Assembly (NCBI RefSeq): GCF_014762705.1
Contig: NZ_JABURL010000063.1
Coordinates: forward strand, 1-44,328
Origin: Cyclobacterium sp.
Lineage (GTDB): Bacteria > Bacteroidota > Bacteroidia > Cytophagales > Cyclobacteriaceae
Reading direction: 5' to 3'
Length of the DNA stretch: 44,328 nt
The translations under genes were made by a program, and so were the position numbers. Shown here piece by piece: positions 18,160-28,616 of the stretch; positions within the stretch are counted from its first letter, which is position 1, and each line of letters opens with the position of its first letter. The notes beneath the pieces are model-generated. The model was not told the DNA's origin. It saw only the letters and a list, made by a program, of their open reading frames with translations, and did no database searches.

Positions 18160-20382
18160 ATGGAACAATTATTTCTCTATTTGGTCCCTTTTTTGGGTAT
18201 TGTTGGGTTGGTGGTCATGGCCATAAAATCTGCCTGGGTAACAAGGCAGCCTACGGGTGAACAAAGTATGGTGGAGTTGGCAGGTTACATTGCCAAAGGA
18301 GCGATGTCGTTCCTGAAAGCAGAGTGGAAGGTCATGATCTATTTTGTGGTGATTGCAGCCATCATTTTGGGATGGTCCGGGACACTACTTGAAAACTCCA
18401 GTCCAATAATCGCAGTATCTTTCGTCATAGGGGCGGTTTTGTCGGCTTTTGCCGGATACCTGGGAATGAAGATTGCCACCAAATCCAACGTCAGAACCAC
18501 AGAGGCAGCCAAAACCAGCCTTGCCAAAGCGCTGAATGTTTCCTTTACCGGGGGTACGGTTATGGGCTTGGGAGTTGCAGGCCTTGCAGTATTGGGTATG
18601 GGTGGTTTGTTTATCATCTTTTACAACATGTTTGTATTGTCCTCCGGAGGAGATGTTAACGGACATGAAATGGAGACTGCCCTGGAAGTACTTGCAGGGT
18701 TTTCCCTGGGTGCGGAATCCATTGCTCTTTTTGCCCGGGTAGGTGGAGGTATTTACACCAAAGCTGCCGATGTGGGAGCTGACTTGGTGGGAAAAGTTGA
18801 AGCTGGAATACCCGAAGATGATGTGAGAAATCCCGCTACCATTGCAGATAATGTGGGTGATAACGTAGGGGATGTAGCCGGAATGGGAGCAGATTTATTT
18901 GGGTCCTATGTGGCCACCATATTGGCCTCCATGGTATTGGGAAGAGAAATTGTAAGTAATGACAATTTTGGAGGAATTGCTCCGGTCCTTCTGCCTCTGG
19001 TAATAGCCGGGCTGGGTCTGGTGTTCTCCATAATAGGCACCTTTTTCGTTAAAATAAATTCCGAAACAGGAAATGTACAGGCGGCCCTGAACAGGGGAAA
19101 CTGGATTTCAATATTGTTGACTGTTGCAGCTTCATTCTTTGTAATTGATTATATGTTGCCGGAGGGTGATCTGGTCATGTCCAGGTTAAATTCTATTGCA
19201 TTTACGAAAATGGGTGTTTTTGGGGCTGTTTTTATAGGTTTGATCGTTGGGGCCCTGATGAGTATCATTACCGAACATTATACCGCCATGGGCAAAGGCC
19301 CGGTGAATTCCATCATCAGACAATCCTCAACCGGCCATGCCACCAATATAATCGGAGGCCTGGCGGTAGGAATGCAATCTACAGTTTTGCCAATTTTGGT
19401 CCTTGCCGGAGGGATTTTTTCTTCCTATATGGCTGCAGGTCTATATGGAGTAGCAATAGCAGCAGCGGGCATGATGGCCACCACTGCCATGCAGTTGGCC
19501 ATAGATGCCTTTGGCCCTATTGCTGATAACGCCGGTGGAATTGCTGAAATGTCCGGGCTTCCCAAGGAGGTCAGGGAGAGAACCGATATTCTGGATGCCG
19601 TTGGAAACACCACAGCTGCTACGGGAAAGGGTTTTGCCATTGCTTCAGCAGCTTTGACAGCCCTGGCACTATTTGCAGCCTACGTGGGTATTTCGGGCAT
19701 TTCTACCATAGACATTTATAAAGCGGATGTTTTGTCCGGATTATTTGTAGGGGCCATGATTCCCTTTATTTTTTCATCCCTGGCCATTGCAGCAGTAGGA
19801 AGGGCAGCCATGGACATGGTAAATGAAGTGAGGAGGCAATTCAAAGAGATGCCGGGAATTATGGACTATACCGAAAAGCCGGATTATGAAAAATGTGTGG
19901 AGATTTCTACCAAGGCTTCCATCCGGGAGATGGTGGCACCGGGGGCCATTGCCCTTTTGTCTCCCATTATCGTTGGATTTCTTTTCGGACATGAGGTTTT
20001 GGGAGGTATGTTGGCAGGAGTGACCGTCTCAGGAGTATTGATGGGTATTTTTCAGAACAATGCCGGAGGTGCCTGGGATAATGCAAAGAAATCTTTCGAA
20101 AAGGGTGTGGAAATTAATGGAGAAATGTATTATAAAGGCTCAGAGCCACACAAAGCTTCCGTTACCGGAGATACGGTAGGAGATCCTTTTAAAGATACCT
20201 CAGGGCCCTCCATGAATATCCTGATCAAGCTGACCTCAATCGTTTCCATCATCATTGCACCATTTATTCCCCTGAACAGTCCGCTGGGAATTTCAGACAA
20301 TGCCGGGGTAGATGAAATCAAGAAAGTAGTGCAGGTACCTGAAGCATTACCAGCAGAAATTGAAGTGTTAGAGATCAACTGA
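18160..20382 (+). CDS. hppA: Membrane-bound ion-translocating pyrophosphatase (K+-dependent type)
   Basis: Hydrolyses pyrophosphate and pumps Na+ or H+ across the inner membrane; about 16 membrane helices. I start it at 18160 ([13 protein letters not shown], 740 aa), because an upstream in-frame alternative adds an unrelated N-terminus and lies before the promoter. The signature D-x7-K-x-E is present (Asp204, Lys212, Glu214), followed by the [22 protein letters not shown]-type Mg-PPi site. The segment [15 protein letters not shown] has Ala where K+-independent enzymes have Lys, pointing to the K+-dependent class. Na+ versus H+ specificity cannot be decided by eye. A terminator follows, so it is monocistronic. 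Confidence 0.95.
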   Translation: MEQLFLYLVPFLGIVGLVVMAIKSAWVTRQPTGEQSMVELAGYIAKGAMSFLKAEWKVMIYFVVIAAIILGWSGTLLENSSPIIAVSFVIGAVLSAFAGYLGMKIATKSNVRTTEAAKTSLAKALNVSFTGGTVMGLGVAGLAVLGMGGLFIIFYNMFVLSSGGDVNGHEMETALEVLAGFSLGAESIALFARVGGGIYTKAADVGADLVGKVEAGIPEDDVRNPATIADNVGDNVGDVAGMGADLFGSYVATILASMVLGREIVSNDNFGGIAPVLLPLVIAGLGLVFSIIGTFFVKINSETGNVQAALNRGNWISILLTVAASFFVIDYMLPEGDLVMSRLNSIAFTKMGVFGAVFIGLIVGALMSIITEHYTAMGKGPVNSIIRQSSTGHATNIIGGLAVGMQSTVLPILVLAGGIFSSYMAAGLYGVAIAAAGMMATTAMQLAIDAFGPIADNAGGIAEMSGLPKEVRERTDILDAVGNTTAATGKGFAIASAALTALALFAAYVGISGISTIDIYKADVLSGLFVGAMIPFIFSSLAIAAVGRAAMDMVNEVRRQFKEMPGIMDYTEKPDYEKCVEISTKASIREMVAPGAIALLSPIIVGFLFGHEVLGGMLAGVTVSGVLMGIFQNNAGGAWDNAKKSFEKGVEINGEMYYKGSEPHKASVTGDTVGDPFKDTSGPSMNILIKLTSIVSIIIAPFIPLNSPLGISDNAGVDEIKKVVQVPEALPAEIEVLEIN

Positions 20383-20407
20383 TCTGAAAAATACATTTTT
20401 CTTAATC

Positions 20408-20438
20408 AAAGCCGCCAACGATTCACTGGCGGCTTTTT
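20408..20438 (+). terminator. Intrinsic terminator of hppA
   Basis: Stem GCCGCCA (20411-20417) pairs with TGGCGGC (20427-20433), extended by AAA/TTT, with a 9-nt loop and a T run at 20434-20438. Confidence 0.85.
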
Positions 20439-20932
20439 ATTTTGTTACTGAGTTCGAATGAAGATCGTCAATAAAAACCAATTGAATCGTCACTTCGAAC
20501 CCTTTGCCGTGGGTATAGGAGCTGGGAAAGGGTGTGGCAGTCTCGTTTGGCAGGAGATACCCACGGCTTTCACCGCTCAAAACACTCTCTAAGCCTACCG
20601 GTGAGGGGATCCCTACCGATGATGTGTTTGTTAAGTACCTGTAAATCAATGTTTTAAAATTACCGTATCGTCATCCTGATTTCTTCGTTTTTTAAAATGT
20701 TAGGTCTCGGAATGACGGTTTTTTAACGAAATTCAGTCAAACTCAGGTTTTGTTGGTTTTATTCGTAATTTTTGAAATCAAAAGGAATATGGGGGAGAAT
20801 TTTTTATTGCTTACCTGAATTTTTGATTTTTATTTTTGAAAATAAAATCAGATTTTGGGTTTTTGATTCAAGTCAATTTTGCACGAACCATAAATTTTAA
20901 AAAAGATATTTTAACAATCATTAATACAATAT
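20439..20932. other. Long intergenic stretch with inverted repeats, possible dispersed element
   Basis: No convincing gene. An 11-bp perfect inverted repeat GCCGTGGGTAT (20506-20516) pairs with ATACCCACGGC (20557-20567) around a 40-nt loop. GTTCGAA (20452-20458) is mirrored by TTCGAAC (20494-20500), and ATCGTCA occurs at 20464-20470, 20486-20492 and 20667-20673. Base composition at 20450-20650 is richer in GC than the AT-rich remainder to 20932. A 70-codon minus-strand frame spans 20437-20649 but has no ribosome-binding context. It may be a structured RNA or a repeat element copied elsewhere in the genome. Confidence 0.45.
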
Positions 20933-21940
20933 ATGTGCAAATACCTTAACACGCCTCTTTTGTTTCCCCTCCTAGCCAGCTGTTTGTTAACACTTGGTTC
21001 ATTTTCGGATATCAATATCTCAAACCCATCAGATCAGTTAAAAGGTAAAGTCATTCTCCTGGATCCCGGTCATGGGGGAACAGCAGCTACTGATTCTTAT
21101 CGCGTAGGGCCTTCTGGCGAAAGAGAGGAGTGGGTCAATTTGCGGGTTGCTCTTCTCCTGGGAGAAATGCTTGAAAAGGCAGGTGCCAATGTGATCTTTA
21201 CCCGTATGGATGATTCATTTGTTTCGTTGGATGATAGAAGTAAATTGGCACTAGACAATAAGGCAGATCTCTTTGTTTCCATTCACCACAATGCCACAGC
21301 TGATTCCACCGTAAATTTTCCTATCATTTATTTTCATGGCAGTGCTGTGGAAAATGGCGCCAGTGTGGTCCTCGGGCAGAAAGTGGCCGACCAATTGCGC
21401 AAAAACTTGTTTGATGATCAGGGTCCCTTTAGCCTGGTTTCAGATTACACCATTTTCTCTACATCCGGGGCAAGTGTACTAAGGGGGACATATGGTATTC
21501 CCGGAATTATCGCCGAGGCCTCTTTTTTCACGCATCCAGGGGAAGAAAAAAGACTCAAGTCAACAAATTACAACGAGATAGAGGCCAGGGCTTATTTCGA
21601 AGGTATAATTGATTTTTTTTCAAGTTCAGTACCGGAAATTCAGGAGAAAAAATCCCCACTGGAAATTTCTCCATTTGAAGTTTTCCAGGAGGCCGAAAGA
21701 ATGCGTCCTGAGGCTTTACAATGGAAGGCCAATTATGAGGCAGGCAAAGGGTTGATAGAATCCGGTGAAAAAAGCCAACTGGACAGTGCTTACCAACTGC
21801 TTACACTTTCCGTGAGATCCTTTCCTGATTCCTATGTTGCCAAACACTGTCATGTGTTGCGGGCGGACATTTTGGCCCGACAAGAAAAAAAAGCTGAGGC
21901 CAGAATGGAAAGAAAGCGAATTCGGGCTTTTTATCCCTGA
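20933..21940 (+). CDS. N-acetylmuramoyl-L-alanine amidase (Amidase_3)
   Basis: Zinc amidase that cuts the amide bond between N-acetylmuramic acid and L-alanine in peptidoglycan. 335 aa with an N-terminal hydrophobic export signal (about residues 8-24; a Cys at 17 is a possible lipidation site). Zinc ligands are visible: His47 in LLDPGHGG, Glu65/Glu66 in EREEWVNL, and His118 in VSIHHNA; the catalytic Glu195 lies in GIIAEASFFTHPGEE. Residues about 235-335 form an alpha-helical, TPR-like tail not needed for catalysis in the family. It ends 3 bp before the convergent Hpt gene. Confidence 0.92.
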   Translation: MCKYLNTPLLFPLLASCLLTLGSFSDINISNPSDQLKGKVILLDPGHGGTAATDSYRVGPSGEREEWVNLRVALLLGEMLEKAGANVIFTRMDDSFVSLDDRSKLALDNKADLFVSIHHNATADSTVNFPIIYFHGSAVENGASVVLGQKVADQLRKNLFDDQGPFSLVSDYTIFSTSGASVLRGTYGIPGIIAEASFFTHPGEEKRLKSTNYNEIEARAYFEGIIDFFSSSVPEIQEKKSPLEISPFEVFQEAERMRPEALQWKANYEAGKGLIESGEKSQLDSAYQLLTLSVRSFPDSYVAKHCHVLRADILARQEKKAEARMERKRIRAFYP

Positions 21941-21943
21941 TCG

Positions 21944-22309
21944 CTATTTTGCTCTTTCTTTCAGTTCGGTTTGAAGTTGGGAAATCACGGTTTCCAAAAC
22001 GGTGTTGGTTTCCATGATCAGAGGAGAAAGTTTTTCTGGTTGATCTTGCCTTTCAGCCAGGTGCTCGATTTCCCGGATGATCGGACTTAAAATGTCAATT
22101 TTAATATTATCGATGCTTGGTTTTATCTGATGTGCCAGGTTTTTGATTTCGGTAAAATTTTTCTGATCAAAGGCAGCGTTCAGCCCACTTATGGTGTTTT
22201 TTGCCTGATCAATAAATAGTTTTGTCATTTCGATGATAAACTCGTCGCTCCCCCCACTGATTTCTTCCAAATTAACGAGATTGTATAATTTTCCCTGGCT
22301 ATTTTCCAT
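21944..22309 (-). CDS. Stand-alone histidine phosphotransfer (Hpt) domain protein
   Basis: 121 aa, a four-helix Hpt domain. The phospho-accepting residue is His60 in LAHQIKPSID, which matches the family form A-H-x-L-K-[GP]-[SA]. It would shuttle phosphate between a hybrid sensor kinase and a response regulator in the cytosol. No kinase or regulator lies in the window, so partners must be elsewhere. It is convergent with the amidase gene with a gap of only 3 bp. Confidence 0.85.
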   Translation of the reverse strand: MENSQGKLYNLVNLEEISGGSDEFIIEMTKLFIDQAKNTISGLNAAFDQKNFTEIKNLAHQIKPSIDNIKIDILSPIIREIEHLAERQDQPEKLSPLIMETNTVLETVISQLQTELKERAK

Positions 22310-22456
22310 TGTGGCTTGGTCTATTTAGGCTACAAATATATCATTTGAAACGGAAAAAACCGCATGTGGGATTTTCAGTTTTTTTCCATGCTTCACAAGA
22401 AAATAGACTTAAATTGCGCCCAGTTATAAAGAATCAGCAATAAATAATTTTTGTTC

Positions 22457-24718
22457 ATGTCAGATGTGAATCATTATTCAAAGATAGCCAGCGAGTTGGG
22501 GGTTAAAAATGATCAGGTGGTCAGTACTGCCGGATTATTGGATGAAGGTGCCACCATCCCCTTCATTTCCAGGTACAGAAAGGAAGTTACCGGAAGTTTG
22601 GATGAGGTGCAGGTTGCCGCTATCCGGGATCGGCTCCAACAACTAAGGGATCTGGAAAAAAGAAAGGAAGCCATCATCAAATCCATTGAGGAACAGGGGA
22701 AATTGACCGGGGATCTTGAGGCCAGGGTTTTGGCAGCGGAAACCATGAGTTTACTGGAGGACATTTACCTTCCCTACAAGCCGAAACGTAGGACAAAAGG
22801 TACCATTGCCAGGGAAAAGGGCCTGGAGCCATTGGCCAACCAGATATTTGCTCAGGAACGCCTTCAGCCAGAAACCATTGCCAAAGATTTTGTGGATGAA
22901 GAAAAGGGTGTGCAAACCGTTGAGGAGGCCTTGCAGGGAGCAAGGGACATCATGGCCGAATGGGTGAATGAAGATGCTGAAATAAGGAAAAATTTACGAA
23001 AGCTGTTTATTGAAGAAGGGAAATTCACTTCCAGGGTAATTCCAGGAAAGGAGCAGGAGGCCATGAAGTACAAAGATTATTTTGATTGGGAAGAGCCCAT
23101 CAAATCTGCTCCGTCTCATAGGGTCCTGGCCATGAGAAGGGGCGAGAAAGAGCTTTTTCTGATGTTGGATACAGGGCCAACGGAGGCAGCAGCTCTGGAA
23201 GTAATTGAGAAGAGGGTTTTAAAAGCCAATAACCTCTGTGCCGAGCAGGTAAGTATGGCGATAAAGGACGGGTACAAACGGTTATTAAAACCTTCTATGG
23301 AAACCGAAGTCAGGCTGTATTCCAAGAAAAAGGCAGACGAAGCCGCGATAAAGGTATTTACAGAAAACCTGAGGCAACTGCTTCTGGCTTCTCCATTGGG
23401 TGAAAAGTCCGTAATGGCCATAGATCCTGGGTTTCGAACAGGGTGTAAATTGGTTTGCCTGGGACCTCAGGGGCAGTTGTTGCAGAATGAGACCATTTAT
23501 CCAAATGAACCTCAAAAGAAGACCATGGAATCAGGAGCATTGGTAAAATATTTGGTGGAAAGGCACCAGATTGAGGCCATTGCTATCGGAAACGGTACTG
23601 CGAGCAGGGAAACGGAGCTGTTCTTTAAAAATATTGGCTTGCCGCCGGAAGTACTCATTGTAATGGTCAATGAAAGCGGGGCTTCCATCTATTCTGCTTC
23701 TGATGTAGCCAGGGAAGAATTTCCCGATTATGATCTGACGGTAAGAGGAGCTGTTTCCATAGGAAGAAGGTTGATGGACCCACTGGCAGAATTGGTAAAA
23801 ATTGATGCCAAATCCATTGGGGTAGGGCAATATCAACACGATGTAGACCAGACTGCCCTGAAAAACTCCTTGGATGACACCGTAATGAGTTGTGTAAATG
23901 GAGTAGGGGTGGAAGTGAACACGGCATCCAGGCAATTGCTTACCTATGTATCCGGGCTTGGGCCCTCACTCGCACAAAATATCGTGGCATTTAGAAATGA
24001 ACACGGCCCCTTCAAAAGCAGGGAAGATATCAGGAAAGTACCCCGGTTGGGAGATAAGGCCTATGAGCAGGCTGCGGGGTTTTTGAGGATCAGAAATGGC
24101 GCCAACCCACTGGATAGTAGTGCGGTCCATCCGGAAAGGTATGATTTGATTGAAAAAATGGCCAAAGATATGGGCGTTTCTGTGGAGCAATTGATTAAAG
24201 ATGATCAGTTGGTCCAAAAAATTCCATTGTCAAAATATGTGGATGAACAAGTAGGCCTGCCCACCCTTGAGGATATTCTTGAGGAATTGGGTAAGCCTGG
24301 GAGAGACCCTAGAGAGCAATTTGAAATATTCCAGTTTCAGGAGGGAATCAATGAAATGAAGGACTTGAAAGTGGGAATGGAATTGCCCGGAATTGTGACC
24401 AATATCACGCAATTTGGTGCCTTTGTGGATATTGGCGTCCATCAGGATGGCCTGGTTCATTTAAGTCAGCTTGCAGATCGATTTGTAAAGGATCCAAAAG
24501 AAGTGGTTACAGTCAATCAAAAAGTTCAGGTGACCGTTATGGAAGTGGATTTGCCGAGAAAACGGATTGGTTTGAGTATGAAATCAGATCCATTTGCGAA
24601 AGCTACTCAGGAAAATAAATCAGAGAACCCTGGTAAAAAACGCAAAACAAAAAAGAAAGAAGAAAATGAAAGTATGGCGGAGAAATTAAATTTGCTGAAG
24701 CAAAAATTCGGAAAATAA
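22457..24718 (+). CDS. tex: Tex-family RNA-binding transcription accessory protein
   Basis: 753 aa from the ATG at 22457 (a TTG two codons upstream is less likely). Domains in order: N-terminal helical Tex domain (about 1-190), a central region, the YqgF/RNase-H-like domain (MAIDPGFRTGCKLV, about 322-450), a helix-hairpin-helix pair (about 490-560; NTASRQLLTYVSGLGPSLAQ and KSREDIRKVPRLG), and an S1 RNA-binding domain (LPGIVTNITQFGAFVDIGVHQDGLVH, about 640-710). A Lys-rich tail follows (about 710-740). The protein binds nucleic acid and affects transcription in other bacteria. It stands alone, with a terminator after it. Confidence 0.95.
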   Translation: MSDVNHYSKIASELGVKNDQVVSTAGLLDEGATIPFISRYRKEVTGSLDEVQVAAIRDRLQQLRDLEKRKEAIIKSIEEQGKLTGDLEARVLAAETMSLLEDIYLPYKPKRRTKGTIAREKGLEPLANQIFAQERLQPETIAKDFVDEEKGVQTVEEALQGARDIMAEWVNEDAEIRKNLRKLFIEEGKFTSRVIPGKEQEAMKYKDYFDWEEPIKSAPSHRVLAMRRGEKELFLMLDTGPTEAAALEVIEKRVLKANNLCAEQVSMAIKDGYKRLLKPSMETEVRLYSKKKADEAAIKVFTENLRQLLLASPLGEKSVMAIDPGFRTGCKLVCLGPQGQLLQNETIYPNEPQKKTMESGALVKYLVERHQIEAIAIGNGTASRETELFFKNIGLPPEVLIVMVNESGASIYSASDVAREEFPDYDLTVRGAVSIGRRLMDPLAELVKIDAKSIGVGQYQHDVDQTALKNSLDDTVMSCVNGVGVEVNTASRQLLTYVSGLGPSLAQNIVAFRNEHGPFKSREDIRKVPRLGDKAYEQAAGFLRIRNGANPLDSSAVHPERYDLIEKMAKDMGVSVEQLIKDDQLVQKIPLSKYVDEQVGLPTLEDILEELGKPGRDPREQFEIFQFQEGINEMKDLKVGMELPGIVTNITQFGAFVDIGVHQDGLVHLSQLADRFVKDPKEVVTVNQKVQVTVMEVDLPRKRIGLSMKSDPFAKATQENKSENPGKKRKTKKKEENESMAEKLNLLKQKFGK

Positions 24719-24740
24719 GTGAATGCAACTGCCCTGAAAG

Positions 24741-24774
24741 GCCCATGTTCATAAATTGAGCATGGGCTTTTTTT
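24741..24774 (+). terminator. Intrinsic terminator of tex
   Basis: Stem GCCCATGTTC (24741-24750) pairs with GAGCATGGGC (24758-24767), one G-T wobble, loop 7 nt, then seven T's (24768-24774). Confidence 0.88.
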
Positions 24775-25421
24775 ATCAAAAAATTGAACCCAAAACGGTG
24801 ATCATGAATTGATTGTGTGATTTTTTAAAGAAAGCCTCTGTTAAGATGATTTAAACAGAATAAAATATTTAAAATGATAAATTATACAATAAAAAAAATT
24901 ATATAAGAACCATTAATTTTTTTTGGTAAAAAAAACACCTTAAAAAAGATGAATTAATGTTTTATAAAAAAATATAGGTTTAAAATAAACTAAAAAATTT
25001 AAAAAAAGAACATAATAATTTAATTACGATAATAAAATAAACCATTTTTTGTTTTTATTATCAAAAAATAAAAATAATTAACTCATCTAAAAAATATTAA
25101 TAAAACATTAAAATATATAATAAAATATATTATTAACTCTTTAAAATTTAAATAAAAAGATAATAAAATATCAAAAACAAATATCATTTATATATTTCGT
25201 TTTATTGATTATTGTGAAAAATAATTTGGTAAATTTTTCTAATCCGGTTTCCTGTTTTATATTTATCTCGAATTGTTGGAATTAGGGTTCCATTTAAGCC
25301 ACTTTTTCCTATAAAAACAATTTTACCCCCAAAGTAACCTTTTCAGACTTCCCCAAAATCAACCGCTTGGGCCGGCCGGTGTTTATCCGGTTAAAATCTT
25401 AACTTATTAACCATTAACAAC
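24775..25421. other. Extremely AT-rich leader region before susC
   Basis: No gene seen. In 24961-25200 I count 23 G or C in 240 bases, far below the flanking genes. It contains many A and T runs and short symmetries such as AATATAT (25112-25118) with ATATATT (25125-25131). Close to the susC start the composition changes abruptly, with a GC-rich patch GGCCGGCC at 25370-25377. The region could hold the promoter, curved DNA or a long 5' leader; I cannot place a consensus promoter with confidence. Confidence 0.6.
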
Positions 25422-28400
25422 ATGATTAAAAAATTTACTCACGCAAAGGAAGGGAGTAATGGCATGACCAAACTCCTCCTTGGATTGATGATCCTGTTCG
25501 GGTCAACATTGATTAATCCGCTCTTTGCACAAGAGCGGTCAGTATCTGGAAAGGTAATTGATGAAAACAAGCAACCTATTCCGGGAGCAAGCATATTGGT
25601 GAAAGGAACGACCAAAGGAGCCGCTACTGATATTAACGGGGAGTTTTCACTTTCCTTGTCAGGAACCGAAAACCTTCTGGAGGTTTCTTTTATTGGTTAT
25701 GACAAAAAGGAAGTAAAAGTGGGCAATCAAAGTGAATTGACCATCTCTCTTTTACCCGATGAAACAGCCCTATCAGAGGTAGTTGTTACCGCCTTTGGAA
25801 TGGAACGGGAAAAGAAGGCGTTAGGCTACACTACACAGGCGGTAGAGGGTAGCCAAATCGCTGATGCCCGCCAGCCGAATATTGCCAACAACCTTTCCGG
25901 TAGAATTGCCGGCGTACAGATCAATAGCAATTCCATGCCCGGTAGTAGCTCTCATATTGTTATCAGGGGATCTTCTTCAGTAGCAGGAAACAACCAGCCA
26001 TTGGTGGTGCTGGATGGTGTTCCATTGGAACAGTCTTCAGACAGGAGATATGGCGGTGGATTGTCAGAGATCAATCCTGATAACATCAAGGAAATAAACG
26101 TTCTTAAGGGAGCTACTGCGGCAGCTCTTTACGGATCCAGAGCGGCAAACGGTGTGATCATGGTTACCACTAAAGATGGTTCCGGTGCTAAAGGCATTGG
26201 TGTGGAATACAACACCAACATGACTTTTGACAGACCATTGGTAGAACCAGGATTGCAAAATATTTATGGTGGAGGTATCGGGTACAGGACCTGGTATGTG
26301 GACGGTAGAAATGGTTTTGATGCCGATGGAATTCGCGGTACTGCCGGAGTGGATGAAAGCTGGGGTCAGCCCATGGATGGCAGCGAGGTGCCCCTTTGGT
26401 ACAGTGCTCCGGGAAGAGAGCCTTTATTGCCTCAACCTGATAATTTTCAGCAGTTTTGGGAAACCGGCAGGAGTATGACCCATAACATTGCGGTGGCAGG
26501 TTCCAATGAATCCGGTAATTTTAGGTTGTCTATGGGTAGACTTGACCAGTCTAGTATCATGTACAACAACGATTATTACAGAAACAATTTCAAGCTCAAT
26601 GCAGGATACAACTTTACCGATAAGTTAAGCTTCACTGTGAGTGCGGAATATGTGAAATCAGGTTCTGATAACAGAAGGTATACCGGAAGTTCTGATTTTA
26701 TTTGGGCGCACAGGCATACAGACTATGATAAGCTGAAAAACTGGGAGCAATATTATGACATCCAAAGGGAAACTTTCCGACCTGGTGACGATTATCCCTA
26801 CGCCAATTGGCAACATGAATATTTTACCAATCCTTATTTTCTTCAGGACCGCTATCCTAATGCCAACGAAAAAGATAGGCTGGTTGGAAATATAGCGGCT
26901 ACCTACAGTTTTACAGACGACCTTAAGGTAATGGTCAGGTCTGGTACTGACTTCTGGACCGATAGCAGAACTGATGTGACAAGTGTAGAAAGAACCAAAA
27001 ATTTTGTGCGAATTCTGGGAGCTTATACAGACACCCAAATGACCAGTCAGGAAACCAATAGTGATATTATCCTGACATATAACAAAACTTTGGATAACGG
27101 ATTTTCGCTCAACCTCCAGGGAGGGGCCATCAACAGGACCAATAATTACAAAATGACAGCTGTAAATGTCAGGGAATTGACCATTGATGGTTTGTACAAT
27201 CTGGGTAATTATGCCAGTCCCGTTGTACCATCCAGTGAGATCAGAAAGCAGGTAGTAAATAGTGTTTTTGGTTCTGCTCAATTTGGGTACATCAATTCCA
27301 TTTTCCTGGATGTAACAGGTAGAAATGACTGGTCCAGTACATTGCCCGTAAACGGCAATTCCTTCTTTTATCCTTCTGTGGCTTTGAGTGCCGTGCTTAC
27401 GGACTTATTTAACGTACAAAGCAATTTCCTTACCTTCGCTAAAGTGAGGGCCAGTTTGGCACAGGTAGGAAACGATGCAGATCCCTATTTATTGAATCAG
27501 GTTTTTGCTTCTCAGGGTCTTTGGGCAGGCACTACACCTGCATACGCAGCGGCTGATGAAATCGCCAATAGAAACCTGAAACCTGAAATTACCACAGGAC
27601 AGGAAATTGGCTTGGACATGAGGTTTTTGAATGGAAGGATTGGTTTGGACTTTACTTACTACCACCAGTCCACTACCAACCAGATTCTAGCCGTGGCCAT
27701 CTCAAGGGCATCCGGATATCAAAGCCAGATTCTGAATGCCGGAGAAATTACCAACCAGGGGATTGAATTGATGTTGACAGGGTCTTTGTTGCAAAATTCA
27801 GGAGGATTAAACTGGGATGTGGCATTAAACTTCGCCAGAAACAGGAATCTTGTAGTGGAGTTGGCCGAAGGTCTTGAAAACTACACCCTGGGTAGTCAGA
27901 ATAGTTTGACTTCAGAAGCCAGAATCGGACAGCCTTACGGAACACTCTATGGAAGAAGGTACCTGCGTTCTCCGGAAGGTGAGATTGTTTACAGCAATGG
28001 TTTGCCACAACTTGAAGCCGGTACTTTTCAGCTCGGCAACATTCAACCGGACTGGATTGGTGGCTTGTCAAACACTTTTTCCTACAGAGGATTTACCTTA
28101 GGTTCATTGATAGATGTGAGAATGGGCGGAGACTTGTTTGACGTAGGTACCGGCCTGGCCCGTAAAACAGGACAGTATGTAGAAACAGCCATTGGTAGAG
28201 AAGAGGGGGTTATCGGTCAAGGTGTGAAAAACGTTGGAACGGATGAAAGCCCGGTTTATGTAACCAATGACGTGATCGTAGGTGCCCAACCCTTTTGGAA
28301 CGCTCAAAATCCAAGGACCTATCACGAATCAGGGATATTTGATGGGTCATTTATCAAACTCAGAGAATTGTCTCTGGGCTATAGTTTGCCACAATCCCTG

Positions 28401-28586
28401 CTATCCAATACCTTTCTTCAAAGTGTCAGGATATCTGCAGTGGGAAGAAACCTGGCTATTTTATTCAGAAATCATCCCCATCTGGATCCCGAATTTGATG
28501 GAAAAGGTGGTAATGCCCAAGGTTTTGGATATGGCGAAATGCCTTCTACCAGAAACATAGGCTTTAACCTGAATGTATCCTTTTAA
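25422..28586 (+). CDS. SusC/RagA-family TonB-dependent outer-membrane transporter
   Basis: 1054-aa TonB-dependent transporter that would import a substrate held by the partner SusD-like lipoprotein. Order: signal peptide (to about residue 36, ending LFAQ; an internal Met15 is an alternative start), a carboxypeptidase-regulatory-like domain (about 38-113, SGKVIDENKQPIPGASILVKG), a plug (about 118-245, with the family hallmark LVVLDGVPLEQ and INPDNIKEINVLKGATAAALYGS split across it), and a 22-strand barrel ending NIGFNLNVSF with the terminal Phe. It is followed 30 bp later by the susD-like gene. No sigma/anti-sigma or hybrid two-component regulator sits beside it. Confidence 0.95.
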   Translation: MIKKFTHAKEGSNGMTKLLLGLMILFGSTLINPLFAQERSVSGKVIDENKQPIPGASILVKGTTKGAATDINGEFSLSLSGTENLLEVSFIGYDKKEVKVGNQSELTISLLPDETALSEVVVTAFGMEREKKALGYTTQAVEGSQIADARQPNIANNLSGRIAGVQINSNSMPGSSSHIVIRGSSSVAGNNQPLVVLDGVPLEQSSDRRYGGGLSEINPDNIKEINVLKGATAAALYGSRAANGVIMVTTKDGSGAKGIGVEYNTNMTFDRPLVEPGLQNIYGGGIGYRTWYVDGRNGFDADGIRGTAGVDESWGQPMDGSEVPLWYSAPGREPLLPQPDNFQQFWETGRSMTHNIAVAGSNESGNFRLSMGRLDQSSIMYNNDYYRNNFKLNAGYNFTDKLSFTVSAEYVKSGSDNRRYTGSSDFIWAHRHTDYDKLKNWEQYYDIQRETFRPGDDYPYANWQHEYFTNPYFLQDRYPNANEKDRLVGNIAATYSFTDDLKVMVRSGTDFWTDSRTDVTSVERTKNFVRILGAYTDTQMTSQETNSDIILTYNKTLDNGFSLNLQGGAINRTNNYKMTAVNVRELTIDGLYNLGNYASPVVPSSEIRKQVVNSVFGSAQFGYINSIFLDVTGRNDWSSTLPVNGNSFFYPSVALSAVLTDLFNVQSNFLTFAKVRASLAQVGNDADPYLLNQVFASQGLWAGTTPAYAAADEIANRNLKPEITTGQEIGLDMRFLNGRIGLDFTYYHQSTTNQILAVAISRASGYQSQILNAGEITNQGIELMLTGSLLQNSGGLNWDVALNFARNRNLVVELAEGLENYTLGSQNSLTSEARIGQPYGTLYGRRYLRSPEGEIVYSNGLPQLEAGTFQLGNIQPDWIGGLSNTFSYRGFTLGSLIDVRMGGDLFDVGTGLARKTGQYVETAIGREEGVIGQGVKNVGTDESPVYVTNDVIVGAQPFWNAQNPRTYHESGIFDGSFIKLRELSLGYSLPQSLLSNTFLQSVRISAVGRNLAILFRNHPHLDPEFDGKGGNAQGFGYGEMPSTRNIGFNLNVSF

Positions 28587-28616
28587 GCGATTTCCAACCT
28601 GGTAAAGAAAATTACA

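Noticed and set aside
20437-20649. 70-codon minus-strand frame in the repeat-containing intergenic block
   Set aside because: It reads through the inverted repeats and has no recognisable domain or start context. Treated as part of a possible repeat element.
26658-27281. 207-codon minus-strand frame
   Set aside because: Antisense shadow of the SusC barrel; low-complexity Ile/Ser composition and no known motif.
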